NCBI RefSeq assembly: GCF_026212465.1
Contig: NC_080051.1
Span: 14,305,335-14,369,334, forward strand
Reading direction: 5' to 3'
Source of the DNA: Amaranthus tricolor
Lineage: Eukaryota; Streptophyta; Magnoliopsida; Caryophyllales; Amaranthaceae
DNA length: 64,000 nt
Under the pieces are notes generated by a model. That model made no database searches. It saw only the letters and a list, made by a program, of their open reading frames with translations, and was not told the origin of the DNA. Numbering within the stretch: the first letter of the stretch is position 1; each line of letters begins with the position of its first letter. The position numbers and the translations under genes are program-made. Positions 11,701 to 22,910 of the stretch are shown here, piece after piece.

Positions 11701-14700
11701 AAAATTTGTACAATCTTCTTGTAAAGCCAAAGTAGAAGTTTTTATTGTGGATTGGATGTTTCAAATTTGTTGAATGCAGTTGTTATTTTTGTTTTGAATT
11801 TCTTAGTCTGTTAAGGTTTGTATTTACTGACTGTTTTAATAAAGTAATTGTTAGCTTCTTAAACTTTCATTATTAAGGTTATGACACGAAGTGGCGAAAT
11901 GGAAACTTATTGATATTGAAGTACTTGTATTTTCCACATTTTTTAGGTAAATAAAGATTTTCATTCACCCACAAAACCAAGAACAAAAACACCACTAAAA
12001 ATGAAGGACACTAACTAAGCATCCTACACCTTCTGTGGGAATATTTACAATCTATTGATCCACATACTATGGTGGTTATTTACATGATTCTTTGAAGAAT
12101 ACAAAATTCTAAACTTAGTTTCAAACTTGATTTGCTCAAAAATGTAGCTAGTGGACAAAATTTTTTCTCCCACACTGCAAGGTTATTAACTCTCCACACC
12201 CAATAGATACAATCACACAGTGCTACTGCTCGAATTTTCCTCTTTGAGTCTGAAGAACCCATGGTAGCACATTTGTTCAGCATATTACTCAAATTGAAGC
12301 CTCTGTATTTACGTTGTCCTATTCTGCAAAAGATTAAATATACCTCAGCCAAGAGGACATTCAAATAGGAGGTGGTTGAGACATTCCATATAGAACAAAT
12401 TGCATCTGTTGTGACCCTTCACACATTGAGTCTTTCCTTGGTTTTCAATCTTACATAATTGTTTGATACCCCAACTTGCATATGACTAGGAGTATAACTA
12501 TCCCAGTCATGGTCTTATATGTAACAATCATGAATTCATTTTACCTAAGGACTTCTTCCTCTTTAATTTGCCAAATCAACTTGCCAACACCAGCGATATT
12601 CCTACAGTCAAGTCTCCTGATTCCTAGTCCACCCTTTTAAACGAGAGTATACTTTTGCTCAACAAACACTACCAGGTCCTACAGAAGAATCCTGGGCATG
12701 CCATAGAAAATTCCTGCAAATAGAATTGACAATGCTAATAGCCCCTTTAGGGAACAGAAGAAGTTGAGCCTAGTAGGTTGTAACACAAAGGAAGACTGAG
12801 TTTGTCAGCTGAATCCTAGAAGAATAAGACATTTTTGTTGCCCAGATTTCAACCAAAATCTCCCATTCACTAAAATTCAATTTCTTGGCAGCTATAGTTG
12901 GTCAAAGGTACTTAATGGGGAGGGTACCTTTGGGAAAGCGAAATTCATCCCACACTATCAGTCACACCCCTTAGATGACCTGTTATGGTTAACTACCATC
13001 CTTGAGGTGTTGAAAAATAAATCCAGGCTCTGTAAATCAATAGATTTCCTTTCTCCTTTGCAGATGAGATGGTTCAAAGCAAAAGGCATACACATAGGGC
13101 AAAATCTAAATGAGTCAATTTTACCAACATAGCTCTTCACTCTAGAATAATACATAATACAAATAGATGGGGAGATATAGGGGCTCCTTTTCGAGGACCT
13201 TTTCGAGCCTTAACAGGAGCAGTAGGGGTATCATTCACAAGGAGGAGAAGCTAGCAGATTCAACACAAGCCACAATGATTTATACACACATGAGAGGGAA
13301 ATACAAAAGGAATGCTTCTACCATGTACAAAACGCATCTTGATATTCAGCTACAAGGTCAGGAAGAACTTCCCTAAGCTTGGTGCATATATGTTTAGTAA
13401 TACTAATACCTTTAAGAAGGGTATTACAGTGAGCAATAGGCCTAAAATGTGCTGGAGAATAGCAAGAAGCTTTAGGCATAAGGGTAATATTTGTAAGGTT
13501 AATAATGTTCAACATTTTACCCTTAACAAAAATTCCTGAACAGCTTTAGTAACACTTCCTTCAATGATACCCAGCTCCTCCTAAAGAATGAAGTGCACTA
13601 GCAATTTTTCTGGACTTATTATCAGGTATTGAAAGAAGCTTTTCAGTGTTTTTGATTGTGCGTGATTTCTCAAGTTTTGGAGGCAAATGATTGTATGGAG
13701 TGAAAAAAGGCTCATTAGCAATGTAGATCCCGCGGAGTAGTTAAATAGCATATAATTGGCTATTGTCTGGGCCTTTTGTATTTTGTAGTCAATATGGGGT
13801 CTTTGTATTGCCTAAAGATCTTCATAGGCTGTTTGATATCTATGTGTATATTTTACATTCAGCACATGGAATTTGGTGTTTGAAAGTTGATGTAGCAGGC
13901 TAAATTATAACCTAGACATGATGACTTGTTTATTTATGTGCTGGAGTATGGTTTATTACTGGGTATCTGGGAAAATGGAAGTGTCTGTTATCGTCTTTCG
14001 AGCATCCAGATTCGAGACCTAAGCAGGTGTCTGTTATCAATCCTTTATATTAGACCGTTGAATGTCTGGAACTAAATTTTAATTGTATCATTGCCAGCGA
14101 TTACCGTCATTATTACCTGGGGCTGGGATACATTCAGAATTTCAGACTTTAGATTTGAATTTGGCTGAATGTCCTGATACCTACAGTAGTTTTATGTTTT
14201 GGTGAACTCATGTACTTGCTTATTTTCTGTTTACAGTTGTGATTATTACTAGATTTGCTACTGTTACAACTATGCAATGTGTAATTCATTCTATGCCAGT
14301 GGCCTTTGGGTGTGAGCTTGACATTTTAAACTTCCTCAGGTTGCATTGGACATTGAGTATCACCACAATATGTTGACATCACATCAAAAAGTGAACCCAA
14401 AGGAAGTCATCGTTGGATGGTACGTTTTAAACTTTGAGTGAATTCTTTTTATTTTAAATGTGCTTCAGCAACATATTATCTTATTTGGTTCATTCTCGTT
14501 TTGATTTTCTGTCACTTCATTGACCTTTAGGTTCAAAAACATTTTTACATTTTGACATGTGGGCTCATAAGTTACTTTTTCATTATTCCATGTCATACGA
14601 TCTAACATTTTTTTACAGATCTTTTACCCATTTTGTGTGCTGCAGGTATTCAACTGGATTTGGTGTTACCGGATGTTCTGTTCTGATCCATGAATTTTAT

Positions 14701-15646
14701 TCTAGAGAGGTCACGAATCCAATCCACTTAACAGTGGATACTACATTCACAAACGGAGAAGCAACATTAAAAGCATTTGTTTCTGTCAATTTGTCTCTTG
14801 GAGAGAAGTCGCTTGCCGCTCAATTTCAGGAGATCCCTGCAGAGCTTCAGATGTCAGAAGCTGAGAGGGTTGGATGTAGGCACATGCTCCAATATATGAT
14901 TCTCTTGATTTTGATAATTCTAAATAACATTTGTAATTTTGAAACTTATCCTCTTTTCTTCTGGGTGTTTCTAATTTTTTCTCATTTATTGGTGGCAGAT
15001 GAACTCCTAAAATCAACAGTAGCAGACAAAATTCCAAGTGATTTGGAAGGCATGGAGAGCACATTGGAGAAATTATTGGCCCTAATCGATGATGTGTATA
15101 AATATGTCGATGATGTTGTGGTAAGTACTTTTTGTTTTTTGAAAACTTGTGGTAAGTACTTAGATACAACTTGACTTCTTGTGCAAGCCATTTGGAGCGT
15201 TTTTAACTTTTTCATGTATGACTAATTAAAGTTGTGGAAAATAATTTTTAGGAAGGACATATAGCCCCTGACAACAAAATTGGGCGCTTCCTTTCAGCTG
15301 CAGTATCTTCACTTCCTAAGCTTTCCCCTCCAGCTTTTGATAAGCTTGTGAACGACAGTCTACAGGTAATTGCGCTTTTTCAAGTGTTACTAGTGAAATT
15401 TCTCTTGTGGTCAAGTTAATATAGTTGATTTCAAGCAATCTGTGGTTTGTAACTGTTGGATTACACAAAGTTGGAAGTGCTCACGTTTTCTGCTTTAAAA
15501 TTTTGTATGCTTGTAAATTTCTCGTATTTGACATCATGTTTCTTTTGTATGAACAGGATCAGCTTCTATTAGTATATTTATCTAGCATCACTAGGACACA
15601 ATTAAGCATAGCAGAGAAGTTGAACACTGCTGCTCAGGTTTTGTAA
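8734..15646 (+). CDS. EIF3F: Translation initiation factor eIF3 subunit F, six exons
   Basis: Exons: 8734-8952, 14340-14419, 14646-14875, 14999-15120, 15252-15365, 15557-15646; all introns are GT-AG and the phases join. The 284-residue product is close to plant eIF3f (~290). Residues ~15-150 form the MPN domain (VRVHPLVIFNICDCYVRR, then VGWYSTGFGVTG). As in the family, the JAMM zinc ligands are not all present, so it is a structural rather than protease MPN subunit. The C-terminal half contains KSTVADKIPSDLEGME, APDNKIGRFLSAAV and ends SIAEKLNTAAQVL. It acts in the cytosol in the eIF3 complex on the 40S ribosome. Intron 1 (8953-14339) is unusually long and transposon-invaded. The exon 3 donor was placed at GGAT|GTAGG because it gives VGYELLKS, matching the family; reading through would give a stop. 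Confidence 0.95.
11065..14130. repeat. Ancient duplicated segment within eIF3f intron 1
   Basis: 11,065-11,420 and 13,765-14,130 share words in the same order: GGGCC, TTGCCTAAAGATCT, CACATGRARTTT, GTGCTGG, GTGTCT and AATGTCTGGAA. They look like two diverged copies of ~350 bp. The LINE remnant lies between them. Divergence is high, so this needs an alignment. Confidence 0.35.
12020..13560 (-). pseudogene. Decayed L1-type LINE reverse transcriptase in intron 1
   Basis: Read on minus from ~13,515: NITLMPKA...FRPIAHCNTLLK...LREVLPDLVAEYQDAF is the fingers/palm start of plant L1-like reverse transcriptases. After a break, KGPRKGAPISPHLFVLC (~13,200) matches the RQGDPLSPLLF region. Then LNHLICKGERKSIDL (~13,080) should contain the FADD catalytic motif but lacks it. 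GLGIRRLDCRNIAGVGKLIW (~12,600) and a C-terminal zf-RVT-like stretch (NHLLFECPL, ~12,370) follow. Frames shift several times and sections are missing, so it is inactive. It is antisense to eIF3f and removed by splicing. Confidence 0.8.
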
Positions 15647-15883
15647 GTGCAGTTCAAGTTACTTTTCCAGTCTCCATTTTGCACCGTGGCAACAATTAGA
15701 GAAGTGTATTGAGCGAATATCTATTGATTTTACTGAAGATAGTCTTTTATATATTTTGTCGGTGGATTATCACTAATTCGGAAATTCACAGGGATAATGT
15801 ACTTGCGAGTGTATTATACAATGCTTTTGATTGTTTCTAGGCCTTTGATTATCTTAGAAAGAGTTCTGTACATTCCAAAGATG

Positions 15884-15957
15884 ACTTTACCATGAAGTTT
15901 TTGGAGCCTGCGAGTGTTTTACTTTACCATGAAGTTTTTGGAGCCTGCGAGTGTTTT
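15884..15957. repeat. 37-bp tandem duplication
   Basis: Two adjacent copies of a 37-bp unit containing CATGAAGTTTTTGGAGCCTG, about 240 bp past the eIF3f stop codon. They may lie in the 3' UTR. Confidence 0.9.
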
Positions 15958-16077
15958 ACCTGCAACATTTAAGTATTCATTAGTCCTTTTGTCGATGAAA
16001 TAATTTTAAGGAATAACCAAAAATGTTAAATTTAAAGTAACGCTTTTAGATTGTTATACATTTTATATGAATAAAAC

Positions 16078-16455
16078 TTGAAGAGATTAGAAGCACCATT
16101 ATGAGATTACAAGTCTTTACAACCTAATACAAATTTCTAGGAATTGAAATTACAACGAATTTAATTAACTTAAAATAAATAAATTACCTTAAACCGAAGA
16201 TATTTTAAAACAATATTGTCTATGGAAACCTAATACTATCAAGTTTTTCTAAAAACGTTATTCCGTCTACTTGGTGCTTAGGCTTAAAATTTGGACTACA
16301 CTTTTGAGATACAAGGGTTTGTAATTGATTATAAGCACTATTAATTAATCTTTGTGAAGTATTAGAGATTATATTGAGCAATCTTAGAAATAGAATGAAA
16401 AGAAGTGATCAATTTCCTTCACACTTAATAACTTGTAGAGAATTTAATTTGGAGA
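16078..16455. repeat. Dispersed repeat copy 1 (pairs with 47,361-47,740)
   Basis: The two regions share, in order: ACAAGTCTTWACAACCTA, AGGAATTGAAA, AAAARCGTTATTCCG, TTGGTGCTTAGGCTTAA, CACTTTTGAGATACAA and ATAAGCACTAT. No coding content was recognised. It is probably part of an undetermined transposon or LTR family. Confidence 0.65.
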
Positions 16456-16485
16456 GGTTGAGAGGAATAATATTGCAATAACTTG

Positions 16486-16660
16486 TAGGGATGACAATGG
16501 GTCGGACTCGGCTCGGATTATCTACCCTTCAACTTTGCTCCGAATAAAAATTGGATTATATTTTTCAGTCCTCCATCACTTGGAGTGGGATTATGCATAC
16601 TCCAACTTTGCTCCGACTAGGAGTCTCGGACCTCCGACGGAGTTCAATTATAATCAACCT
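16486..16660 (+). mobile_element. Possible hAT-type terminus
   Basis: TAGGGATGACAATGGGTCGG resembles the ends of plant hAT non-autonomous elements and is followed by CGG/TCCGA-rich sequence. No opposite end or 8-bp duplication was found. Confidence 0.25.
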
Positions 16661-17178
16661 TTATTCTTATCAATATTATACTGATGATTGAGAAGATCAT
16701 TAAAAACTAATATAGTTGCCTTTCAAATAACCAAGAAAATATGTCCTTCAAATTCTTGAAACGCAATTAGAATCATTAATATCATATAAAATCATAGAAT
16801 AGCAACTAGAATCGTACTATTCTACCAACTCTACATAGTTCTAAAAATACTCCACAAAATGCTAAATTGGGCCTTAGCCCATCCAAATCAATGAAAATTT
16901 GAAAAAAAATAAGATTATTTAACAACTTAATTCTAAAAATAAGCTTAGTGAAAACTTATTTTCCAAAATAAGCGTCCGTACATCCAAGCCTAGCCTCGGG
17001 TTAAGTCGCTGTTAGTAACAGCGAAAGAGAAAAAAAAATTAAATAAACTCCTTAAGTCGCTGTTAGTAACAGCGACTTTAGCCTTTTATTTATTTATTTT
17101 TTTTATGAACTAAAGTAGCCGTTGTTAATTAGAAAAATAGTCGTTAGGAACTTTAAAATAGCCGTTGTAATGATGTTC

Positions 17179-17186
17179 TATAAATA
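17179..17186 (+). promoter_or_regulatory. TATA box of the GRF zinc-finger gene
   Basis: TATAAATA sits ~75 bp upstream of a leader exon that ends AAAG at 17,257. A 5'-UTR intron with a GT-AG pair (17,258-17,355) would place the ATG directly at the acceptor. Confidence 0.5.
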
Positions 17187-17355
17187 ACTCCATCATTTCC
17201 CATACTTCATTATATCCAATCTACATCATTCTTCTTCTTTTCAATCAATTTTTAAAGGTAACATAAAGTATTATGTTAGTTTTACTCTCAATTTATAAAT
17301 GTTAATATTATTTTTGAAAGTTCACTTACGTTACTATATTATATGTATTATGTAG

Positions 17356-17673
17356 ATGTCAAAGGAGCATTGTATTGAAGAGCTTTGTGATTGTGGTTAT
17401 GAAGTTGAGATTAATACAGATTGGAGCGACTTTGATTCATGGCGTGAATTTGTTGCTTGCCCTTTCTACTTGGTTGACGGATTAGGATGCACATACTTTA
17501 GATGGATTGCTTCGGAGGGTACAAAATGGCAGAGAGACTTAATAATACGGCTCAAAAAGGAAAAACAAGAGCTTAAAGATGAGGTATTTAATCTAAAGAG
17601 ACAAATGGATGATATGGCACATAGGATAGAAGAGACTGAAAGGATTATTAGAAAGTTTAAGAAGCCTTCTTAG
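17356..17673 (+). CDS. GRF-type zinc-finger protein with coiled coil, MULE-borne
   Basis: An intact 105-residue ORF. Residues 6-52 carry the GRF-type zinc-finger pattern: C11, C13, C35 (VACPFY) and C46, with the typical GCTYFRWIA ending. Residues ~63-100 are a charged, heptad-like coiled coil (KKEKQELKDEVFNLKRQMDD). GRF fingers bind nucleic acid; in plants, short GRF-plus-coiled-coil proteins are common passengers of MULE or other transposons, and their cellular role is unknown. It has its own TATA box and apparent 5'-UTR intron. The ATG was chosen because it immediately follows the acceptor TTATGTAG. No frame damage is visible, unlike the neighbouring minus-strand genes, suggesting either recent mobilisation or selection. 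Confidence 0.7.
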   Translation: MSKEHCIEELCDCGYEVEINTDWSDFDSWREFVACPFYLVDGLGCTYFRWIASEGTKWQRDLIIRLKKEKQELKDEVFNLKRQMDDMAHRIEETERIIRKFKKPS

Positions 17674-18005
17674 TTAGCGACGATAGTTTAACTTAACGAA
17701 TGAAGTATGTAATTTGATATGGATTTGTTGAACATGATTGAAATTCTGTTGAATGTTCGATAGCAACATCCTTATTTGAATATGATTGTATGTTTGTTTT
17801 TGTTTAAATTCATACTGCATTCTTGGAGGAATGATTCATCGCCGAAAGTCTAAGTACTTAACATCATTTCATTCATAATAAACGTGTGATAATACGATAA
17901 AAATATATACATCTACATATATGTTACAATTTACACACAAAAGACCAAATGTTACAAATATTGAGTATGTACAATTGTTGAATATATACAAACAGTATTC
18001 TAATG

Positions 18006-19665
18006 CTAATCCTCCTCCTGTACCCTGTCTAACAGTGATGGTTTACGACGCCTCCTACGATAGTAAGAGGCCGTCGCATGACGCTCGGGTAGGGGAGGTG
18101 ATTGATAATGTGATGATGTGGCACCCTGTGAGGACCCGGCACCGTAGTCCGGGCACATTAAGTCAACCTCCTCAAGATGAACGTCGGGGTGATCAGGAGA
18201 TGACTCGTACTCGTACGTAGTGGTGTGGGGCGCAGTCACTTCCACAATGAAGTGTTGAAACTGCATGCCTAGGAGTATGCCTTGGGCAATCTCCCGTACG
18301 GGCTTCTCTTGGGAGGAGCTGATGACTAATGCAATGCCTTGTGCCTGCAGTAAGACTTAAGTATTAATGAAATGTATAACGTGTAAGTTCTATGGATAAT
18401 AATCAATGTTAAAGAATACTTATAAAGTGTGTCATCGTCGGTGCTGCGGGAGCGTACTGGGCTGTCACCATGATACCTCATGGTGTCACCCATCGACGAG
18501 TGATGGAGAGGAACCACGGCATGTAATCCGCCGAAGTAGGTGCGCCTACAGTCTCGATCGGCGCACCTTGGGCTAGCAGCTCTAGCCTGTGCTCCCAACG
18601 AGCGACATGGCGCCAATTGACCTCCAGCCAGTTCTTGGGATCCCGACCCTTGCGAGAGTGGTGGAGCTCCGCCTCTGTGTCACATGGCGGCGGGATGCCC
18701 TGTACCATCCCAAATTGGCGCAGTACGCGCTCAGGGAGATGCACTTCGACTATGTCGAAGCAGATCAGAGGTACAGATGCTCTCCATGCCCCTGACAATA
18801 TGCCCGAGTGCTGAGGCAATGCAGCGTATGCCACAGCGGGGTAAGGGTACCATCGAAACTAAATGTGATAATTCGATAATAAATTACGCAATGTGATAGT
18901 TACAAAACAAGTTGTAGTGAAGTTGTTACCTGGTCAACTCGTAGTAGATCGAGTTGATCGCGGTAGAACCCCACGCCCGATCCAGTGTGGGTCCTTGTTC
19001 GTCTTTCAAAGGACCACCGCGATCCATATGGCACATGCGGGGGAGGAAGCACTGGTGGCGCAAATGCACCACGTCCCGCACTCCTCATCGATTGACCTAT
19101 GAGAACATGCTCCCACGCCCAAAGCTATAAATTACAATTAAAAGTAAGTAAAAGAAACACAAAAATATATAATAATTGAAACAAAATAGTAACATGTAAA
19201 CTTAGTATTACCTGCAGAATAATCAGGGGCCCAGCGATCTTCTTTACGTTCTTCCGTGAAGCTTCACAAAGTCTCCTGTACAGATACGCTAGGGCTGCCG
19301 AAAAACCCCAACTGTACCCGGAGATGACCTCCCATGGCGCATCAAGCAACGTCAAATACAATAGTTGTACCCGGTTGCCAGTCTTGTCGGAGAACAAGAC
19401 AGCACCAATCAGACAAAAGAGATACGCCCTAGCGTATCTGTCAACGGTGGCATCATGAACACCTTCAAGGAGGTGCGAGAAGTTCTGTGCAAGCCATGTT
19501 ACGCGCAAGCTACTCCCTTTGGTTACCTCAGCCGAAGGTCGGACTTCTAATAGTCTATGGACTTTGTCTTGCCAGCTTTTGAATTAGCGTCCATCGATGC
19601 ACACAGCATGTCCCTCGATGGGAAGCCGTGTAAGCACAGCTACGTCAAGTAATGTGACGGTAGCC
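18006..19665 (-). pseudogene. Plant-mobile-domain (MAIN-like) gene, broken
   Basis: Read on minus from 19,665: GEATVTLLDVAVLTRLPIEG, a stop (TAA ~19,584), then LAQNFSHLLEGVHDATVDRY and AYLFCLIGAVLFSDKTGNRV. It continues YSWGFSAALAYLYRRLCEAS to LIILQ at a GT donor. After an AG (~19,128) comes LWAWEHVLIGQ...FYRDQLDLLRVDQ. After another intron, FRWYPYPAVAYAALP, SVPLICFDIVEVHLPERVLR, FGMVQGIPPPCDTE and FLSITRRWVTP follow, then a stop. This order matches the plant mobile domain of MAIN/MAIL proteins and transposon relatives. An acidic, Arg-rich tail (18,006-18,266) may be the last exon. The early stop and late frame break argue against a functional protein. Cellular MAIN/MAIL proteins are nuclear and affect silencing; this copy is transposon-borne. 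Confidence 0.75.
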
Positions 19666-20133
19666 TCACCTAGAGGTAGGTGGAAAGTATGAGTCTCCTG
19701 GCATAAAGGGATATTGGGTTTCTTGGGTAGGGAAGGGCGTATGAGAAGGAGCAGAAGAAGTTATATTCATGAATGCATTTGTTTCCACAACATTGATATC
19801 TTCGTTCCCTAGGGGTACCTCTTCTACATATAACTCTAAAGAAGGAGTAGGGGTAGACCTTGAATACTCCCACATTGCATCTATAGCCTCCTCATCCTCA
19901 ACCGGAAGAGCTAACAAATCTCCACTCAAATTGTACTTAAAACTTATATTAACAGTACTTCTTGTAGTGTCAATGCCAATCTTAGAGCATATAAAATGTT
20001 TAAATTCATTCAAATCCATGAATGAGTTGCAAGCAAACAGTTTACGTCTTCCCCCAACATACTTAACATTGTTACTACTTGATCGAATTGAACCATTCCA
20101 AAAGCATACAACAGTCACACGAAATGAAGCCAT
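19666..20133 (-). pseudogene. MuDR-family N-terminal domain fragment
   Basis: From the Met at 20,133 (MASFRVTVVCFWNG): YVGGRRKLFACNSFMDLNEF, SKIGIDTTRSTVNISFKYN, DEEAIDAMWEYS and SLELYVEEVPL. These are characteristic of the PB1-like N-terminal region that precedes the DNA-binding domain and transposase core in plant MuDR proteins. Here it stops at 19,666 and the mobile-domain gene begins immediately in another frame, so the transposase middle is missing. The open frame extends 53 codons further upstream, but that part contains a duplicated ~17-bp segment (CACTATAGATGACATAC at ~20,195 and ~20,259) and is not domain-like. Confidence 0.7.
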
Positions 20134-20714
20134 TTCTACAACAATACATACAAAATCAACATCACCATCACGTTCAACACAATATATGACCACTATAGAT
20201 GACATACCTTTAATATCAACAACAAATTCATGAACAAACAACCTCATTATGAAGATCACTATAGATGACATACATTTTAAAATTAACAACAAATAAAAAA
20301 ATTTATAATAAAAATCTACCTCAATAAGCTGTAGATCAACAAGAATTAGTAAATTGCAAGTTTATGAACCTACATTAATGTGAAAGTTGATTAAAATTCA
20401 GTAAACCCTAATTTTTCGAAAATTGAAAAAAAACACAAAAAAAAAACCTTAGGTCGATGTAGGAAGATTACAGAACTAATTAGTGGTACAAACTTGGAAT
20501 TTGATGACTTTAGTTGAAGGATTGAATGTGATTTTAATGGAGGAAAAACGAGGGAGATCTCGTATGTGTAGCAAATGAAAACAGAATGCGCGAACTGAAA
20601 TGAGGAAGAAGGAACTAGAAAAAATATTAAGCCCAAAGTCGCTGTTAATAACAGCGACTTATGGATTTTATTTTTTATTTATTTTTTTTTCTCTTTCGCT
20701 GTTACTAACAGCGA

Positions 20715-21670
20715 GTTATACTTGTTGATTGCCTTTTTTCTATCATTGAGAGAAAAACTTTTGAAATTTGACTTGATATTTAGGGAAACAATTAACTTAT
20801 TAAAACATGTAATACTTGTTGATTGACTATAATTATGTATGGTGATCTATTAAAATACTATATTTCCCTATATGAACCAAAAGGATAATATACATATAAA
20901 TCTTTATTTTAACTTAGATAATAAATCATTATCATACTCTTATCATGAATAAATCTTTATTTGACTATTTTTCAACTAAATCTTCCTTTCTATCTATCAT
21001 AGTTGAAGACTTTTTAAATTTTATTTGACTCAATTATTAATAATTACTATGAGTATATGTTTTAATATTATTGTATAATAAATTATTTATTCACTTTAAT
21101 AATGATAATATCATAACAAATACAAAGATTTAATGATTAATTATATACGTACATGAAATAATTTTATAAAATAATATCATTATTTATATCAGTAAATATT
21201 TATACCATCCTTATTTTACACGAGAATCTATCTAGTTAGGCATGAATATACTTAAAGAAAGGAAATAATGATTTTATAAATTTGAGACTAAGTAATTAGA
21301 GCAAATGTCAACAAAAAATTGCTATAGTTGTGAAGAAAGAGATTATAATATTTGTAACCATTTAAACTTTTAATTGGAGATATTTATAAATCACTATTAT
21401 CAAATGGTTATGTGCCTTTGATAAAGAAAAATAAAAAGAAAACTTTATTTACTTTCTCAAAGGACAAGAATGACAATTTCATTTGGTGTTTTATTGCACT
21501 TAATAAGATTATATATACGAAGAGAAGATAAAACTGCACCTGTCGGATGACCAAAAAGAAAATAATACTTTTGATAATATTTTTAAACTGCAAATAAAGT
21601 AAATTTGAATTATATAGTGGTGTTGATATATATAATTATTTTAGATATATGTATTTTACAAATTTTTGTG
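20715..21670. other. AT-rich gene-free DNA
   Basis: No ORF with recognisable content, no RNA gene and no bounded repeat was seen. Confidence 0.6.
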
Positions 21671-21673
21671 AGA

Positions 21674-22039
21674 GACGGTCTTTTTGAGAGACCGTACCAT
21701 CTCTTAGTGGGCTGGTCTAATAAGGAAAATATAAAGTAAGTTTTTCGGTAGGCATTAAGAATATTGTAAGTAGGTATTTAGAATATTATAAGTATTTAAA
21801 TACTTACTCTGTGGACATTAATTATATGTAAGTAGGCATTAAAGATGTCGTAAATAGGTATTAACGACATGGTAAGTAGGCTAGTAGGCTAAGTTTCTCG
21901 GTAGACATTAAGAATATTATAAGTAGGCATTTTAAGTACTTTAGGCATTAAGTATATTGTAAGTAGGCATTAAAAATACATAAGTGGACATTAAGGTTTA
22001 ATGGGTTGAGCCTGAGAGACGTCTCTCAGGAGACCGACT
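21674..22039. mobile_element. Small inverted-repeat element filled with a ~22-bp minisatellite
   Basis: The ends are GACGGTCTTTTTGAGAGACC at left and, inverted, GTCGGTCTCCTGAGAGACG at right. The interior is repeated copies of GTAGGCATTAAGAATATTGTAA and variants, about ten in all. A related GAGACTGTCTCTC sequence appears near 62,515, so this is a dispersed MITE-like family. Confidence 0.55.
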
Positions 22040-22476
22040 GTATGTATTTATAAATAAGTACATCAGGATTATAAGTAAAAAATTATGATTAAAAACTACC
22101 CTTGCAAACCCTTGTAGGATCGAATTGTTGGATAAAATTGTATAATGATCTTACCACATAAATTCTTGAGCTAAGTGAGATCATACAATTCCACTAATAT
22201 TAGTATCTTACCTACAATCCAGATCAATCGACTATTTAGGGATCGTAGAATCATCGGGGTTCAAATAACTATGATTATAGGATTAGAACACGAATTTATG
22301 ACCGTGCCCCTGAAATATAATCTTCATTGTAATTAATTTTTTTTGTTCATTGTCTTTTAATAATGATTAATTTTACACGCATATTTAAAATATTTTTTGA
22401 TTACAGATATTATAAAAAAACTGATACGTATCCTTGTGTAAATCAAAAAGCTACTTATTTATTTGTACAAAATTAT

Positions 22477-22845
22477 ACAAGTAAATATTCCCAATATACA
22501 CCAACATTCTTAATAGAAGTATTTATTTGTGAAAAAATTATACTCCTTTCATTTTTATATATTTTTCTCAAATTTTACAAATTTTTGTTTTAAACTTTAA
22601 CTATGATTTTTTTATCGATTTATATAAAAAAATAAATTGATCGGAATCTTGAAAGATTTATCTTGATATATATTTTCTAAATATTAACTTTTTAAAATTT
22701 TTAAAAACTCACAGTTAAAATTGTTTGTCTTTTAAATTTATAAAAAATAAATAGGAATGACAAATGAAAACAGAGAGTACATGTAAGTATACCCAATATA
22801 CACCAACATTCTTAATATTTTATATTTATTTGTGAAAAAACATGA
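22477..22845. repeat. ~65-bp direct repeats flanking a Stowaway-like MITE
   Basis: Copy 1 (22,477-22,542) and copy 2 (22,779-22,845) share CCAATATACACCAACATTCT, TTAATA and ATTTATTTGTGAAAAAA. The MITE at 22,543-22,777 lies exactly between them. Confidence 0.85.
22543..22777. mobile_element. Stowaway/mariner-type MITE, 235 bp
   Basis: Begins TA|CTCCTTTCATTTTTATATA and ends ...ATGAAAACAGAGAG|TA, with TA on both sides as expected for Tc1/mariner insertions. The ends are imperfect inverted repeats and there is no coding capacity. Confidence 0.6.
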
Positions 22846-22910
22846 ATTTACCAACATTTGCGTAATGAGCACAATTACACAAGCATTGGCAGAAAAATAA
22901 TAGTAGTACG

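Larger units (their letters stand above)
17006..20714. mobile_element. Mutator-like element with palindromic inverted ends (3.7 kb)
   Basis: Both ends start TCGCTGTTAGTAACAGCGA followed by AAGAGAAAAAAAA, then after ~25 bp a second palindrome (GTCGCTGTTAGTAACAGCGAC at left, one base changed at right) and ACTTT. The inverted repeats are ~80 bp and nearly identical. Inside are a GRF-type zinc-finger ORF (plus) and, on minus, a MuDR-family N-terminal segment next to a plant-mobile-domain gene. That gene content is known in plant MULEs. No catalytic MULE transposase core is seen, so the copy is presumably non-autonomous. Flanking 9-mers do not match clearly, so the exact limits are uncertain. Confidence 0.75.

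Noticed and set aside
14786..15215. Antisense ORFs across eIF3f exons 3-4
   Set aside because: Shadows of the conserved exons; no independent features.
18478..18896. Plus-strand ORFs in the mobile-domain region
   Set aside because: Shadows of the minus-strand mobile-domain exon, which has clear family motifs.
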